From: Prevotella sp.
GTDB lineage: Bacteria > Bacteroidota > Bacteroidia > Bacteroidales > Bacteroidaceae
DNA: 64,000 bases
NCBI GenBank assembly: GCA_017410365.1
Contig: JAFQQY010000047.1
Location: 1-64,000 of the forward strand
Direction: 5' to 3'
The notes under the pieces: model-generated
Databases searched by the model: none
The model's input: the letters and a program-made list of their open reading frames with translations, nothing else
Told to the model about the DNA's origin: nothing
Shown: positions 33,832 through 42,457 of the stretch, one piece after another
Numbering within the stretch: position 1 is the stretch's first letter
Layout of the letters: every line of letters begins with the position of its first letter
Position numbers and translations under genes: made by a program

Positions 33832-34284
33832 TTATATTAAGTCTGAGTAGCAGGGGATGTTCTCAAGGAAAATATAACGACGGTTTTCGTAATCCATGCG
33901 GCAACAGATGTGCTGGAGGCCGTTGCTCATGATGAGGTAATCAACGTGGAGTAACAGGTTGTAGGTGGCTATCTGGTCGAAAACTTTCTGTTGCAGCGGT
34001 ACGGTGGGCGCTTTGTACTCGATAATCATTCGTGGCTGCAGCACCTTATTATATAAAATGCTGTCGCAACGCATTTTCTTATCGCCGATGCGCAGTTCAA
34101 TTTCGTTTGCTAGCAGTCCTTGGGGATAGCCTTTGTGCTCAATTAAATAATGTATGAAGTGTTGGCGCACCCATTCCTCAGGAGTCAATGCCACATGCTT
34201 TCGGCGCAGAACGTCGAAAACGGTTGGTTTTTCTTTTGTTCCGCCAAGGCGGATAGCGTATTGTGGCAGATTTATATGGTACAT
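33832..34284 (-). CDS. HsdR-N-like PD-(D/E)XK domain protein
   Basis: 150 residues. A compact nuclease-fold domain of the type I restriction enzyme R N-terminal class: WVRQHFIHYLIEHKGYP, ANEIELRIGDKKMRCDSILY, RMIIEYKAP (the D...ExK core), QIATYNLLLHVDYLIMSNG. There is no helicase or methyltransferase partner, so it is not a restriction system. The same small protein is commonly encoded beside holA in Bacteroidetes (family knowledge), and holA is divergently transcribed 224 nt away. Possibly a DNA-maintenance nuclease; activity untested. Confidence 0.8.
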   Translation of the reverse strand: MYHINLPQYAIRLGGTKEKPTVFDVLRRKHVALTPEEWVRQHFIHYLIEHKGYPQGLLANEIELRIGDKKMRCDSILYNKVLQPRMIIEYKAPTVPLQQKVFDQIATYNLLLHVDYLIMSNGLQHICCRMDYENRRYIFLENIPCYSDLI

Positions 34285-34333
34285 CTTTTTGGGGATGAGA
34301 GATTAGGGATTAGAGATGAAAGATTATTTGCAT

Positions 34334-34390
34334 ACAACTTGTCAACTCATTAACTTGTCAACTCATCAACTCATTAACTTGTCAACTCGT
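34334..34390 (+). repeat. Octamer tandem repeat, family A
   Basis: Runs of the octamer AACTTGTC / AACTCATT / AACTCATC / AACTCGTT. The same family appears at 43581-43619, inside ccsBA (57638-57700) and inside a lipoprotein gene (61274-61360), the last two in reverse orientation. Confidence 0.8.
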
Positions 34391-34441
34391 TTAATTTTAT
34401 AAGTTAAGCTTCGTCTCGGGGTAAAAAATAAATGAATTTAT

Positions 34442-34472
34442 TTTGTTCTCCTCTCAACTTGCATTAACTTTG
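34442..34472 (+). promoter_or_regulatory. holA promoter
   Basis: -33 TTTG at 34442-34445 and -7 TAACTTTG at 34465-34472, spacer 19 nt. Transcript start predicted near 34479, ATG at 34508. Confidence 0.75.
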
Positions 34473-34507
34473 CATGCAAAAGTACAAATTTATATCTAAA
34501 TAACGAA

Positions 34508-35533
34508 ATGGCAGAGATCAAAACTGTAACTTACGAGGGTATAATGCGCGATTTGAAGGCTCGTAAATTAGCTCCTATATATTATCTTATGGGAGAGGAG
34601 TCGTATTATATTGACAAAATAGCGGATTATATTGCTGAGAACGTGCTTCAACCAGAAGAGCGAGACTTCAACCAGACGGTTCTGTTTGGTTCGGACGTTA
34701 CGGCAGCACAGATTGTTGATGTGGCGAAACGCTACCCAATGATGTCGAATTTTCAGGTCGTAATAGTAAAAGAGGCGCAAAATATTAAAAATACGGAGGC
34801 ACTGGAGCATTATCTTCAGAATCCGTTAGCTTCTACGGTGCTTGTGATGTGCCATAAGAACGGTTCTATAGACAAAAGGAAAAAACTGCCGGCAATTGTC
34901 GAGAAGGCTGGAATTTTGTTTGAAAGCAAAAAATTGCGTGAGCGCGATTTGCCTTCGTTCATAGAAAACTATCTGAAAGCAAAAGGTGCAAGCATCGACC
35001 CGAAGTCACAACAGATAATATCCGACTCTGTTGGAGCAGATCTGAGCCGACTGGTGGGAGAGTTGGAAAAACTGTTAATTGCACTTCCGGAAAATGACAA
35101 AAGAGTAACCCCTCAGGTGGTGGAAGACCAGATAGGGGTGAGCAAAGATTTTAATGCTTTTGAATTGCGCGATGCTATCGTAAATCGCAATATTTTTAAA
35201 GCCAACCAAATTATGAAATTTTTTGACAATAATCCGAAGGCAGGAAGCATTTACAGTTTTCTCCCAATGCTCTTCAATTACTTCCAAAATTTGCTGATTG
35301 CATATTATTGTCCGCAAAAGAACAATCAGGAGGCGTTGGCAAAATGGCTTGATCTGAGATCTGCATGGGGAGCAAAAGACTATATGACAGGCATGAGAAA
35401 TTACACTGGAATGAAAACTATGCAGATAATTTCTAAAATTAGAGAAATAGATGCCAAAAGTAAGGGCTTGGACAACCCAAATACACCCCCAGGAGAGCTA
35501 ATGAAGGAGCTGCTTTTCTTCATTTTTCACTAA
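34508..35533 (+). CDS. holA: DNA polymerase III delta subunit
   Basis: 341 residues, the normal family length. N-terminal AAA-like domain of the clamp loader delta subunit: APIYYLMGEESYYIDKIADY, AKRYPMMSNFQVVIVKEAQN, VLVMCHKNGSIDKRKKL; middle LSRLVGELEKLLIAL; C-terminal collar FNAFELRDAIVNRNIFKANQ. Delta opens the beta sliding clamp during replication. It has its own promoter and ends at two stacked terminators, so it is monocistronic. Confidence 0.93.
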   Translation: MAEIKTVTYEGIMRDLKARKLAPIYYLMGEESYYIDKIADYIAENVLQPEERDFNQTVLFGSDVTAAQIVDVAKRYPMMSNFQVVIVKEAQNIKNTEALEHYLQNPLASTVLVMCHKNGSIDKRKKLPAIVEKAGILFESKKLRERDLPSFIENYLKAKGASIDPKSQQIISDSVGADLSRLVGELEKLLIALPENDKRVTPQVVEDQIGVSKDFNAFELRDAIVNRNIFKANQIMKFFDNNPKAGSIYSFLPMLFNYFQNLLIAYYCPQKNNQEALAKWLDLRSAWGAKDYMTGMRNYTGMKTMQIISKIREIDAKSKGLDNPNTPPGELMKELLFFIFH

Positions 35534-35539
35534 AAAATA

Positions 35540-35562
35540 CCCGTTTTTCGGGCTGTTTTTTT
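35540..35562 (+). terminator. Weak hairpin terminator after holA
   Basis: CCCG-TTTTT-CGGG stem followed by CTGTTTTTTT, 7 nt past the holA stop. Confidence 0.6.
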
Positions 35563-35566
35563 CTAG

Positions 35567-35597
35567 AACGCATCTTGCCAAAGATGCGTTTTTTTTG
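35567..35597 (+). terminator. Strong intrinsic terminator after holA
   Basis: Perfect 10-bp stem AACGCATCTT / AAGATGCGTT with a GCCA loop, followed by T8. Second terminator in tandem. Confidence 0.9.
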
Positions 35598-36226
35598 CCT
35601 AACTATTAGTTAAATCAGGAAGTTACGTCAAAATAAAGGCCTCATAATTCGCTCAAAATTTTTATGTTCAAGGCTCTGTGCGAAATAATTCAAAAAACGC
35701 AAAAAATCGTTTTTTTCGAAAATCGTGATTTGGTTTTAGGATTTATTAAGATTTAAAATTGTTGATTTAAAAATCCAAACGATTTAATTTTGTATTGAAT
35801 TTATGCTTTTGTAACACAAATATTAAGGATTTAAAAATGTAAAACACAATTTTAAAATTACAAATTTAAAATGTAAATTTCAAAATCATAAAACCAAACC
35901 AATAAATATGCAAGTTGTTATTTGCGTGTAAATATCATTGAAACTCAGCGGTTTATGATGTTTTATTAATCCAAATAGACAAGATTTAGGCATTAATAGT
36001 CAGATAAAGGTAGAATTTGTTCATGTTTTAGGTATATAAACATGTAAATATCTATTTTATACCCAGTTATTTATAAATTTGCCTTTAAATAAAGGTTTGC
36101 CACGATTTACGTTGCTAAATATTGATTTGTAAAACTGAATCGATAGAAACACTAAATCGCTAGTTTGTATTTATGAATTTAAAATAAGAAATTCATATTT
36201 CGAAAATCTAAATTTTCTCAACAATT
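35598..36226. other. AT-rich intergenic region
   Basis: About 630 nt, very AT-rich, between the holA terminators and the XRE regulator promoter. I see no open frame of note, no RNA gene signature and no strong hairpin. It may hold further regulatory sites for the regulator gene. Confidence 0.5.
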
Positions 36227-36286
36227 GTTGTGTAACTCAATTTTTTGTTTTACCTTTGTAAAATCAATAAAAAGTGTTGATTTTAC
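36227..36286 (+). promoter_or_regulatory. Promoter and perfect palindromic operator of the XRE regulator
   Basis: -33 GTTG (36227-36230), 20-nt spacer, -7 TACCTTTG (36251-36258). Starting at the last base of the -7 box is a perfect 10-bp inverted repeat, GTAAAATCAA (36258-36267) and TTGATTTTAC (36277-36286), covering the expected transcription start. Likely an autoregulatory operator. Confidence 0.7.
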
Positions 36287-36309
36287 CCTCTTTTTAGTGT
36301 TTAGCAGAA

Positions 36310-36798
36310 ATGAAAGACAGAATTAGGCAGATAATGGAGACGCAACACATGACCCAACAAGTGTTCGCTCAACTCATAGAATTGGCACCTGCAACCCTTA
36401 GCAGTATTTTCAATGGAAGGACCCGTCCAACCCTGAATGTTGTTGAAGCCATAAAGAAGAAGATTCCAGACATAAATACCGAGTGGCTTCTGTTCGGTAC
36501 AGGCAAGATGTATGCATCGGCTTCAGCCAGTGATTTAGGCACCGACATGGAGCTGCAAAGCGATGTCATGCCAGAGTTGAATTTCGATGATTCCGAGTCC
36601 CCCACTTCAGGAATAGCTGTCCAAGTAGTGCAAAATCAGCCTCAGCAGTCAAACAGTCATAATAGTGTAAGAAATACACGCTCGTATAATGACATGGAAA
36701 TTATGAAAAACTTTGACAAAAATGTTCGTCGCGTAACAGAAATCAGGGTCTTTTATGACGACTTGACCTACGAGAGTTTTGTGCCTGCCAAGAAATGA
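36310..36798 (+). CDS. XRE-family transcriptional regulator
   Basis: 162 residues. N-terminal helix-turn-helix (residues ~3-65: IRQIMETQHMTQQVFAQLIE, PATLSSIFNGRTRPTL, EWLLFGTGKMY), then a Gln/Ser-rich linker and a conserved C-terminal stretch VRRVTEIRVFYDDLTYESFV. This form is widespread in Bacteroidales. It probably binds the palindrome just upstream of its own gene. Regulated targets elsewhere are unknown. Confidence 0.88.
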   Translation: MKDRIRQIMETQHMTQQVFAQLIELAPATLSSIFNGRTRPTLNVVEAIKKKIPDINTEWLLFGTGKMYASASASDLGTDMELQSDVMPELNFDDSESPTSGIAVQVVQNQPQQSNSHNSVRNTRSYNDMEIMKNFDKNVRRVTEIRVFYDDLTYESFVPAKK

Positions 36799-36866
36799 TT
36801 TTTGAGGTTGTGAGGTTATGAGGTTTTAAGGTTTTGAGGTTTTAAGGTTATGAGGCTATGAGGTTT
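36799..36866 (+). repeat. Octamer tandem repeat, family B
   Basis: Units of GAGGTTNT or AAGGTTNT (e.g. GAGGTTAT, GAGGTTTT, AAGGTTTT). Further copies at 54811-54838 and inside ccsBA at 58629-58690. Confidence 0.8.
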
Positions 36867-36946
36867 TGCATATGTAACTTTTAAGTCAAAAGTTGGGAAA
36901 ACTTTTATAATATTTATATATAAGGTGTAACAATTAATCAAAAAAA

Positions 36947-36985
36947 TATTATCTTTGTAGTCGAATAACGTTATCAAAGATAATA
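36947..36985 (+). promoter_or_regulatory. pyrK promoter inside an 11-bp perfect palindrome
   Basis: TATTATCTTTG (36947-36957) and CAAAGATAATA (36975-36985) are perfect inverted arms with a 17-nt loop; the left arm contains the -7 TATCTTTG (36950-36957). The right arm ends 2 nt before the pyrK ATG. On the minus strand the right arm is itself a -7 box, so the site could act as operator, RNA hairpin or bidirectional promoter. Confidence 0.65.
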
Positions 36986-36987
36986 TA

Positions 36988-37761
36988 ATGAAAAAATACA
37001 TCCTGGATTTGACTGTCAAATCGGTAGATAGACTTAACGAGAAATATGCTCTGATTAAGTTGACCGATGCAGTACCATTGCCGGAAATGTTGCCGGGACA
37101 GTTTGTCGAGATTCGTATAGACAACACCTCGGAAACATTTCTGCGCCGTCCGATTTCAATAAATTTTGTAGATAAGGAAGCCAATGAATTGTGGCTTCTC
37201 GTTGCTGTTGTGGGTGACGGTACGTGCCATATGGCCGCTCTTAATGCCGGCGACAAGTTGAACTGTGTGCTTCCGTTGGGTAATGGCTTTACAATGCCGC
37301 AAGCCAAGGAAGAGAAGATTCTGCTTGTGGGCGGTGGCGTTGGCGTGGCTCCTTTGCTCTATATGGGAGCGGAGATGAAGCGAATGGGCGTTGAACCTAC
37401 GTTCCTTTTGGGGGCACGCAAGGCGTCTGACCTGCTGCTTATGGACGAGTTTAAGCGCTATGGCCGTGTGTTCGTGACGACTGAAGACGGTTCTGAGGGT
37501 GAAAAGGGCTTCGTAACCAACCACTCAGTACTGAACGAGCAGTTTGACCGCATATCAACCTGCGGACCGAAACCAATGATGGTAGCCGTGGCGAAGTATG
37601 CAGCAAAGGCCGGCGTCGATTGTGAAGCATCGCTTGAGAATATGATGGCGTGTGGCGTAGGCGCTTGTCTGTGCTGTGTCGAGAAGACCACCGAAGGCCA
37701 TCTTTGTGTTTGTAAGGAAGGACCAGTGTTTAACATAAAGAAACTGTTATGGCATCTCTAA
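36988..37761 (+). CDS. pyrK: Dihydroorotate dehydrogenase electron transfer subunit
   Basis: 257 residues. FAD/NAD-linked reductase fold: [14 protein letters not shown]-binding [44 protein letters not shown], and the [2Fe-2S] cysteine cluster CGVGACLCC plus a following Cys. PyrK passes electrons from dihydroorotate via PyrD to NAD+. The stop overlaps pyrD by 13 nt, so the subunits are translationally coupled. Confidence 0.95.
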   Translation: MKKYILDLTVKSVDRLNEKYALIKLTDAVPLPEMLPGQFVEIRIDNTSETFLRRPISINFVDKEANELWLLVAVVGDGTCHMAALNAGDKLNCVLPLGNGFTMPQAKEEKILLVGGGVGVAPLLYMGAEMKRMGVEPTFLLGARKASDLLLMDEFKRYGRVFVTTEDGSEGEKGFVTNHSVLNEQFDRISTCGPKPMMVAVAKYAAKAGVDCEASLENMMACGVGACLCCVEKTTEGHLCVCKEGPVFNIKKLLWHL

Positions 37762-38660
37762 ATGTAAATATAGGCAAGCTGGAATTGAAGAATCCAGTGA
37801 TGACGGCATCGGGAACGTTCGGTTATGGTCTTGAATTTGCCGATTTTGTGCCCCTTGACGGCATAGGAGGCATTATAGTAAAGGGAACGACGCTAAAACC
37901 GCGTGAGGGCAATGACTATCCGCGTATGGCAGAGACTCCGCACGGAATGCTCAACTGCGTTGGACTTCAGAACAAGGGCGTTGATTACTTCTGCGAACAT
38001 ATATATCCTCAGATAAAGGACATTGACACCAATATGATTGTTAATGTGAGCGGTTCGTCGCCTGAAGACTATGCCGAGTGTGCCGCACGTATTGACGCTC
38101 TTGAAAATATCCCTGCTATTGAACTGAATATCTCATGTCCGAACGTACACGATGGCGGCATGGCATTCGGTGTTACCGTAGAGGGTGCGTCATCTGTAGT
38201 TAAGGCAGTTCGCGAGCGCTATCACAAGACGCTGATAGTGAAACTATCGCCTAACGTAACGAATATCTGTGACATAGCCCGTGCAGTGGAGGCAGAAGGC
38301 GCCGACAGCGTTTCGCTTATAAACACGCTTATGGGCATGGCCATCGACATAGAGAAGCGCAAGACACTGTTGAGCATAAACACAGGAGGACTGAGCGGAC
38401 CTGCAGTCAAGCCAGTGGCACTGAGAATGGTGTGGCAGGTAGCAAAGGCAGTGAAGGTGCCGGTTGTTGGTCTTGGCGGTATTTGCACAGCCAAGGATGC
38501 TATAGAGTTCATCATGGCAGGTGCAACAGCTATTGAAATAGGTACAGCCAACTTTATAGACCCTGCTGTAACGATAAAGGTGCGCGACGGCATCAACGAG
38601 TGGCTTGACGCTCACGGATGCAAGTCGGTAACAGAGATTATCGGTGCACTTAACGACTAA
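37749..38660 (+). CDS. pyrD: Dihydroorotate dehydrogenase class 1B catalytic subunit
   Basis: 303 residues. FMN-dependent TIM barrel: [31 protein letters not shown], catalytic-loop [13 protein letters not shown] (Cys of class 1 enzymes), [40 protein letters not shown]. Makes orotate in pyrimidine biosynthesis as a complex with PyrK. Confidence 0.95.
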   Translation: MASLNVNIGKLELKNPVMTASGTFGYGLEFADFVPLDGIGGIIVKGTTLKPREGNDYPRMAETPHGMLNCVGLQNKGVDYFCEHIYPQIKDIDTNMIVNVSGSSPEDYAECAARIDALENIPAIELNISCPNVHDGGMAFGVTVEGASSVVKAVRERYHKTLIVKLSPNVTNICDIARAVEAEGADSVSLINTLMGMAIDIEKRKTLLSINTGGLSGPAVKPVALRMVWQVAKAVKVPVVGLGGICTAKDAIEFIMAGATAIEIGTANFIDPAVTIKVRDGINEWLDAHGCKSVTEIIGALND

Positions 38661-38723
38661 ACGTTTTTCCAGAAAACATTCTTATAATATTTGTGTAAAC
38701 AAACAGACTAAAACTTTATTTTT

Positions 38724-41700
38724 ATGGGTAAGAAGAAACTATCTTTATTAATGGGCATTCTGCTTGCAAGCAGTGGCTTGACGGTAGATGCACAGCAACT
38801 GGCTTTCCCTGGAGCAGAAGGCTGGGGACGCTTTGCAACGGGAGGCCGTGGCGGTAGCGTTTACCATGTAACCAATCTTAAAGACAGCGGCGCCGGTTCG
38901 TTGAGAGATGCTGTTAGTCAGGCTAACCGTATTGTGGTTTTCGATGTGGCTGGTGTCATTAAGCTCGAAAGCCGTCTCGTTTTCGCCAAGAATCTATATG
39001 TTGCCGGACAGACAGCACCAGGAGAGGGTATTACCGTATATGGCAACGGTGTTTCGTTTTCAGGTGCAACAAATACCATCGTTCGCTACATGCGCTTCCG
39101 CATGGGTAAGAACGGTGACTCTGGCAAGGATGCTGCAGGAATAGCAAACGGTACGAACATGATTTTCGACCACTGCTCAGTGTCATGGGGACGCGACGAG
39201 ACATTCTCTATCAGTCCTGACGGCAAGGGCGACCTGCACAGTATTACAATTCAGAACTCAATTATCGGTCAGGGATTGCTGACACACTCTGCCGGCGGTC
39301 TTATTCAGGCTGACTCAATAACGCTTTACCGCAACCTGTATGTTGACAACTCAACACGTAACAACAAGGTAAAGGGACGCAGTCAGTTTGTTAATAACAT
39401 CGTTTACAACTGGTCTAACGGTGCATACATCATGGGTGGCGACTCAGAAGGCCAGTCATATTGCAATATCGAAGGCAACCTGTTCATGAACGGTCCGTCA
39501 AAGGGTGGCGATGCCTTTACCGGCGGTAATGAGAATTTCCATTTCTATGGCAACGACAACTGGCAAGACAGTGACAGAGACGGAATATTTGACCCTTCAG
39601 AGGTTACAAAATACTCTGCTTCTGACCGCCAGTCAAAGCCTTATCCTTATCCTGAAATGGAGAAGTGGGCAGGCAATGAACTTATTGAAAAGTCAATACC
39701 GGCAGTAGGTGCTTCGCTGCCATATCGCGACTATGCCGACTGCTACATGATAGACGAGGTGATGTCGTTCGGTAAGAAGGGCGCACTGATTTCTAATGAG
39801 GAGACTCTGATATATGGTGCTCCAACGACATGGAAATTGTGGGGCGGCAACAAGCGTGTCGATAGCGACAACGACGGTATGCCTGACGCATGGGAGACAG
39901 CCAACGGCACAGATCCGAACAAGAACGATGCGATGGTGAAGGCTGCCAACGGTTATGTTAATATAGAGAACTATATCAACAGCATAACAATCGACGACCG
40001 CGACTATTTCCTCCGTGCTCCTATCAGCGTGGAGTTGGCATCTGCCACAACGACAACATTAAAGGTGCAGTGGCGCGACTATACCGACAATGAAGACGGT
40101 TTCGTTGTAGAAATAGATAAGGGTGCAGGTTTTGTTGAGGCAGGCAAGGTTGCTGCAGGAACTACCAGCTTTACAATTACAGGTCTTGAGGCAGCAACAA
40201 AGTATCCTATCCGTATGCGTTCATTTGCCGGTGAGAAATATTCTGACTATACGGCTGTGGTTGAGATGAGCACTCGCCCGATAGAGGTGGGTATAGTCGA
40301 TATAGACACTTATCAACCTGACTATACATGGGGTACAGCTGTTACGGCATGGGACTTCACCAACAGCGGTTGGAACAACGGAACTGCCGTTTATGCTGAT
40401 GCCAAGAAAGTGCTCTTCGCTCCAGAAGCAGATGCAACCGTAACGCTCAACGAGACCGTGGCTCCTGAGGCAGTAGTTGTTAATAGCGATGCCAATCTTA
40501 CAATCAGCGGTACTGGAGCCATCAGCGGCGAAACAACATCAGTTAACAAGGCAGGTGAAGGAACTCTTGTACTTGGTACAAACAATACATACAAGGGCGC
40601 GACTGTGCTCCATGGCGGTGTGCTTGAGTTCAACTCGCTGAAGAACGGCGGTGTGGCAAGTAGTCTGGGTGCCAGTGTTGGTTATTCTCAGGACTGGATA
40701 TTTGACGGTGGTACATACCGCTATACAGGTGGTACAACATCTACCGACCGTGAGGCAAAGATATTGAGCGAAACAGAGTTCAATATCGCCAAGAGCGGAA
40801 CAACAGTAACAGTAAACAATAAGTTTGAGGGTAACGGTAGTCTTGTTATCAACGGCGAAGGTCAGCTTACAGTAGGTTCAACCAAGTTCTTCGGTTATAA
40901 TGGCTCAACCGTTCTGAAGGGCGGTACTGTTTATCTGAGCACAACAGACATCTCTAAGGCCGGTATCGGTTCTTCTTCTAAGCTCGTTATGGCTGGCGGT
41001 CATTTGAAGACAGCTGGAGAGACAGAGGGTTACGAGACATATTCATTCCCGATAGAACTGACTGAAGGTACTACATCGCAACTCTCGCCAAACCGCAACT
41101 GCTACCTTAATAATAAGTTGACAGGTGCCGGTACATTGCAACTCAATATTCCTTATCTGCGTGAATATATTGGTTTCAACTCTTCTGGCTTTACAGGCAG
41201 ATTGATTGCCAACGGTGTATCATCTGACAAGAACGGGTCTCTGTTGCTCCTCAATAAAGGCAAGACAAGTCATTCTACCTTTACCATAGATATGAAGGGC
41301 AATGCACGTCTTTGTTCATGGGATACATCTCCAACCGTAGAGATTGGTGGTATCTCAGGTGAGAGCGGTACTTATATCATGGGTTCAAGTAAGAACACAA
41401 AGAACTTCACATGTACATGGAAGGTTGGTTATGCTAATACCAACGAGACTTTCAAAGGAAAGATTAACAACTGGTCATGCTCTGGTAGCGGATATACTGG
41501 TACTGTGAACATCACTAAGGTGGGTACAGGCGACTGGCGTCTAACAGGCAGCAACGACTATAAGGGAACAACATCAATCTCTGGCGGCCGTCTGATAGTA
41601 AACGGAACCAATTCTGGTACAGGTCAGGTGATTGTTGCCGCTGATGCAACGTTGGCTGGTAAGGGAACAGTGGCAGGCAAGGTAACAGTAATGGCAGATG

Positions 41701-42191
41701 CAACGGTATATGCCGGTGATACTCTGATTAATTCGCAGACATTGAAACTTACAGGCGGTTGTACGATAAATGAAGGTGGTGCTGTTGAGGTTCCTCTCTA
41801 TTCAAGCAATGGCGCAACAAAGTGCAACAGACTTCAGGTAACAGGCAACTTCCAGATAAACGGTGCTACATTGCGCCTGAACATGTCAGAAACAGAAGGC
41901 ATCAAGAATGATGCTTCATTCTATATCTTCAACTTGTCTGGTGCAACAGTCAGCGGTAGCGGTTTCACAACAATCGAACCTGCACGTCCATCTGCTACTC
42001 AGGTGTGGGATACGTCTAAGCTCATGACACTTGGTATTATCTATGTTCGTGCAGACGAGACACTAGGTGTAGGTGAGATAGAAGCAGAAAAAGACTCTGA
42101 CGCACCTGTTTACGATCTCGGTGGTCGCAAGGTTGCTAATCCGTCAAAGGGCTTCTATATCAAGAATGGCAAGAAGTATTTGATGAAGTAA
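38724..42191 (+). CDS. Very large secreted pectate-lyase-like protein with autotransporter-type repeats
   Basis: 1155 residues. Signal peptide to about residue 24 (LASSGLTVDAQQ). Residues ~25-410: PL1-type beta-helix (AFPGAEGWGRFATGGRGGSV, VTNLKDSGAGSLRDAV, GVIKLESRL, FDHCSVSWGRDETFS), followed by a Ca-binding-like DSDNDGMPDAWE. Residues ~430-520: fibronectin type III domain. Residues ~560-1010: several autotransporter-associated beta-strand repeats (GEGTLVLGTNNTYKGATVLH, TGSNDYKGTTSISGGRLIV). The C terminus (VYDLGGRKVANPSKGFYIKN) is a type IX-like sorting domain. Expected on the cell surface, cutting or binding pectin-like polysaccharide. Joining PATR repeats to a lyase is unusual in this phylum. 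Confidence 0.85.
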   Translation: MGKKKLSLLMGILLASSGLTVDAQQLAFPGAEGWGRFATGGRGGSVYHVTNLKDSGAGSLRDAVSQANRIVVFDVAGVIKLESRLVFAKNLYVAGQTAPGEGITVYGNGVSFSGATNTIVRYMRFRMGKNGDSGKDAAGIANGTNMIFDHCSVSWGRDETFSISPDGKGDLHSITIQNSIIGQGLLTHSAGGLIQADSITLYRNLYVDNSTRNNKVKGRSQFVNNIVYNWSNGAYIMGGDSEGQSYCNIEGNLFMNGPSKGGDAFTGGNENFHFYGNDNWQDSDRDGIFDPSEVTKYSASDRQSKPYPYPEMEKWAGNELIEKSIPAVGASLPYRDYADCYMIDEVMSFGKKGALISNEETLIYGAPTTWKLWGGNKRVDSDNDGMPDAWETANGTDPNKNDAMVKAANGYVNIENYINSITIDDRDYFLRAPISVELASATTTTLKVQWRDYTDNEDGFVVEIDKGAGFVEAGKVAAGTTSFTITGLEAATKYPIRMRSFAGEKYSDYTAVVEMSTRPIEVGIVDIDTYQPDYTWGTAVTAWDFTNSGWNNGTAVYADAKKVLFAPEADATVTLNETVAPEAVVVNSDANLTISGTGAISGETTSVNKAGEGTLVLGTNNTYKGATVLHGGVLEFNSLKNGGVASSLGASVGYSQDWIFDGGTYRYTGGTTSTDREAKILSETEFNIAKSGTTVTVNNKFEGNGSLVINGEGQLTVGSTKFFGYNGSTVLKGGTVYLSTTDISKAGIGSSSKLVMAGGHLKTAGETEGYETYSFPIELTEGTTSQLSPNRNCYLNNKLTGAGTLQLNIPYLREYIGFNSSGFTGRLIANGVSSDKNGSLLLLNKGKTSHSTFTIDMKGNARLCSWDTSPTVEIGGISGESGTYIMGSSKNTKNFTCTWKVGYANTNETFKGKINNWSCSGSGYTGTVNITKVGTGDWRLTGSNDYKGTTSISGGRLIVNGTNSGTGQVIVAADATLAGKGTVAGKVTVMADATVYAGDTLINSQTLKLTGGCTINEGGAVEVPLYSSNGATKCNRLQVTGNFQINGATLRLNMSETEGIKNDASFYIFNLSGATVSGSGFTTIEPARPSATQVWDTSKLMTLGIIYVRADETLGVGEIEAEKDSDAPVYDLGGRKVANPSKGFYIKNGKKYLMK

Positions 42192-42291
42192 GTGCTATTC
42201 AAGACATATTATGACGAAATGAGGCAAGCCGGTTGGTTTGTCTCATTTTGTTTTACCATCTCCAACATCAGCAGATAAGATTGGTGGAAAT

Positions 42292-42385
42292 AAAAAAGAG
42301 AGCGGAAACCCGCTCTCTAAACCAACACAAAAACTAAACTAGACTTAATATCTGCTATGAAAGATTTTCTCAAATCCCTAATAGC
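42292..42385 (-). ncRNA. Candidate orphan small RNA
   Basis: On the minus strand a near-perfect promoter (-33 TTTG at 42422-42419, 20-nt spacer, -7 TATCTTTG at 42398-42391) points into a ~95-nt stretch that ends in a strong terminator hairpin, 8-bp stem GAGAGCGG/CCGCTCTC (42298-42317), followed on that strand by T6. No ATG-initiated open frame is present between. It lies between the convergent ends of the lyase gene and aroC. Start inferred ~7 nt past the -7 box. No named family recognised. Confidence 0.6.
42297..42318 (-). terminator. Minus-strand terminator
   Basis: 9-bp stem AGAGAGCGG / CCGCTCTCT, loop of 4, with six T on the minus strand right after the stem. Can end both the candidate small RNA and read-through from aroC. 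Confidence 0.8.
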
Positions 42386-42390
42386 GATTA

Positions 42391-42422
42391 CAAAGATACA
42401 AATTAATTTTTTAATTTGCAAA
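42391..42422 (-). promoter_or_regulatory. Promoter of the candidate small RNA
   Basis: -33 TTTG (42422-42419) and -7 TATCTTTG (42398-42391), spacer exactly 20 nt. It lies downstream of aroC and reads away from it, so it serves no protein gene. Confidence 0.7.
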
Positions 42423-42457
42423 ATATATCATGTCCTTTTTGTATTTTCATTCGTTTT

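Noticed and set aside
33832-34284. Type I restriction-modification system
   Set aside because: Only an HsdR-N-like domain is present, with no helicase, HsdM or HsdS; the gene is a small stand-alone protein.
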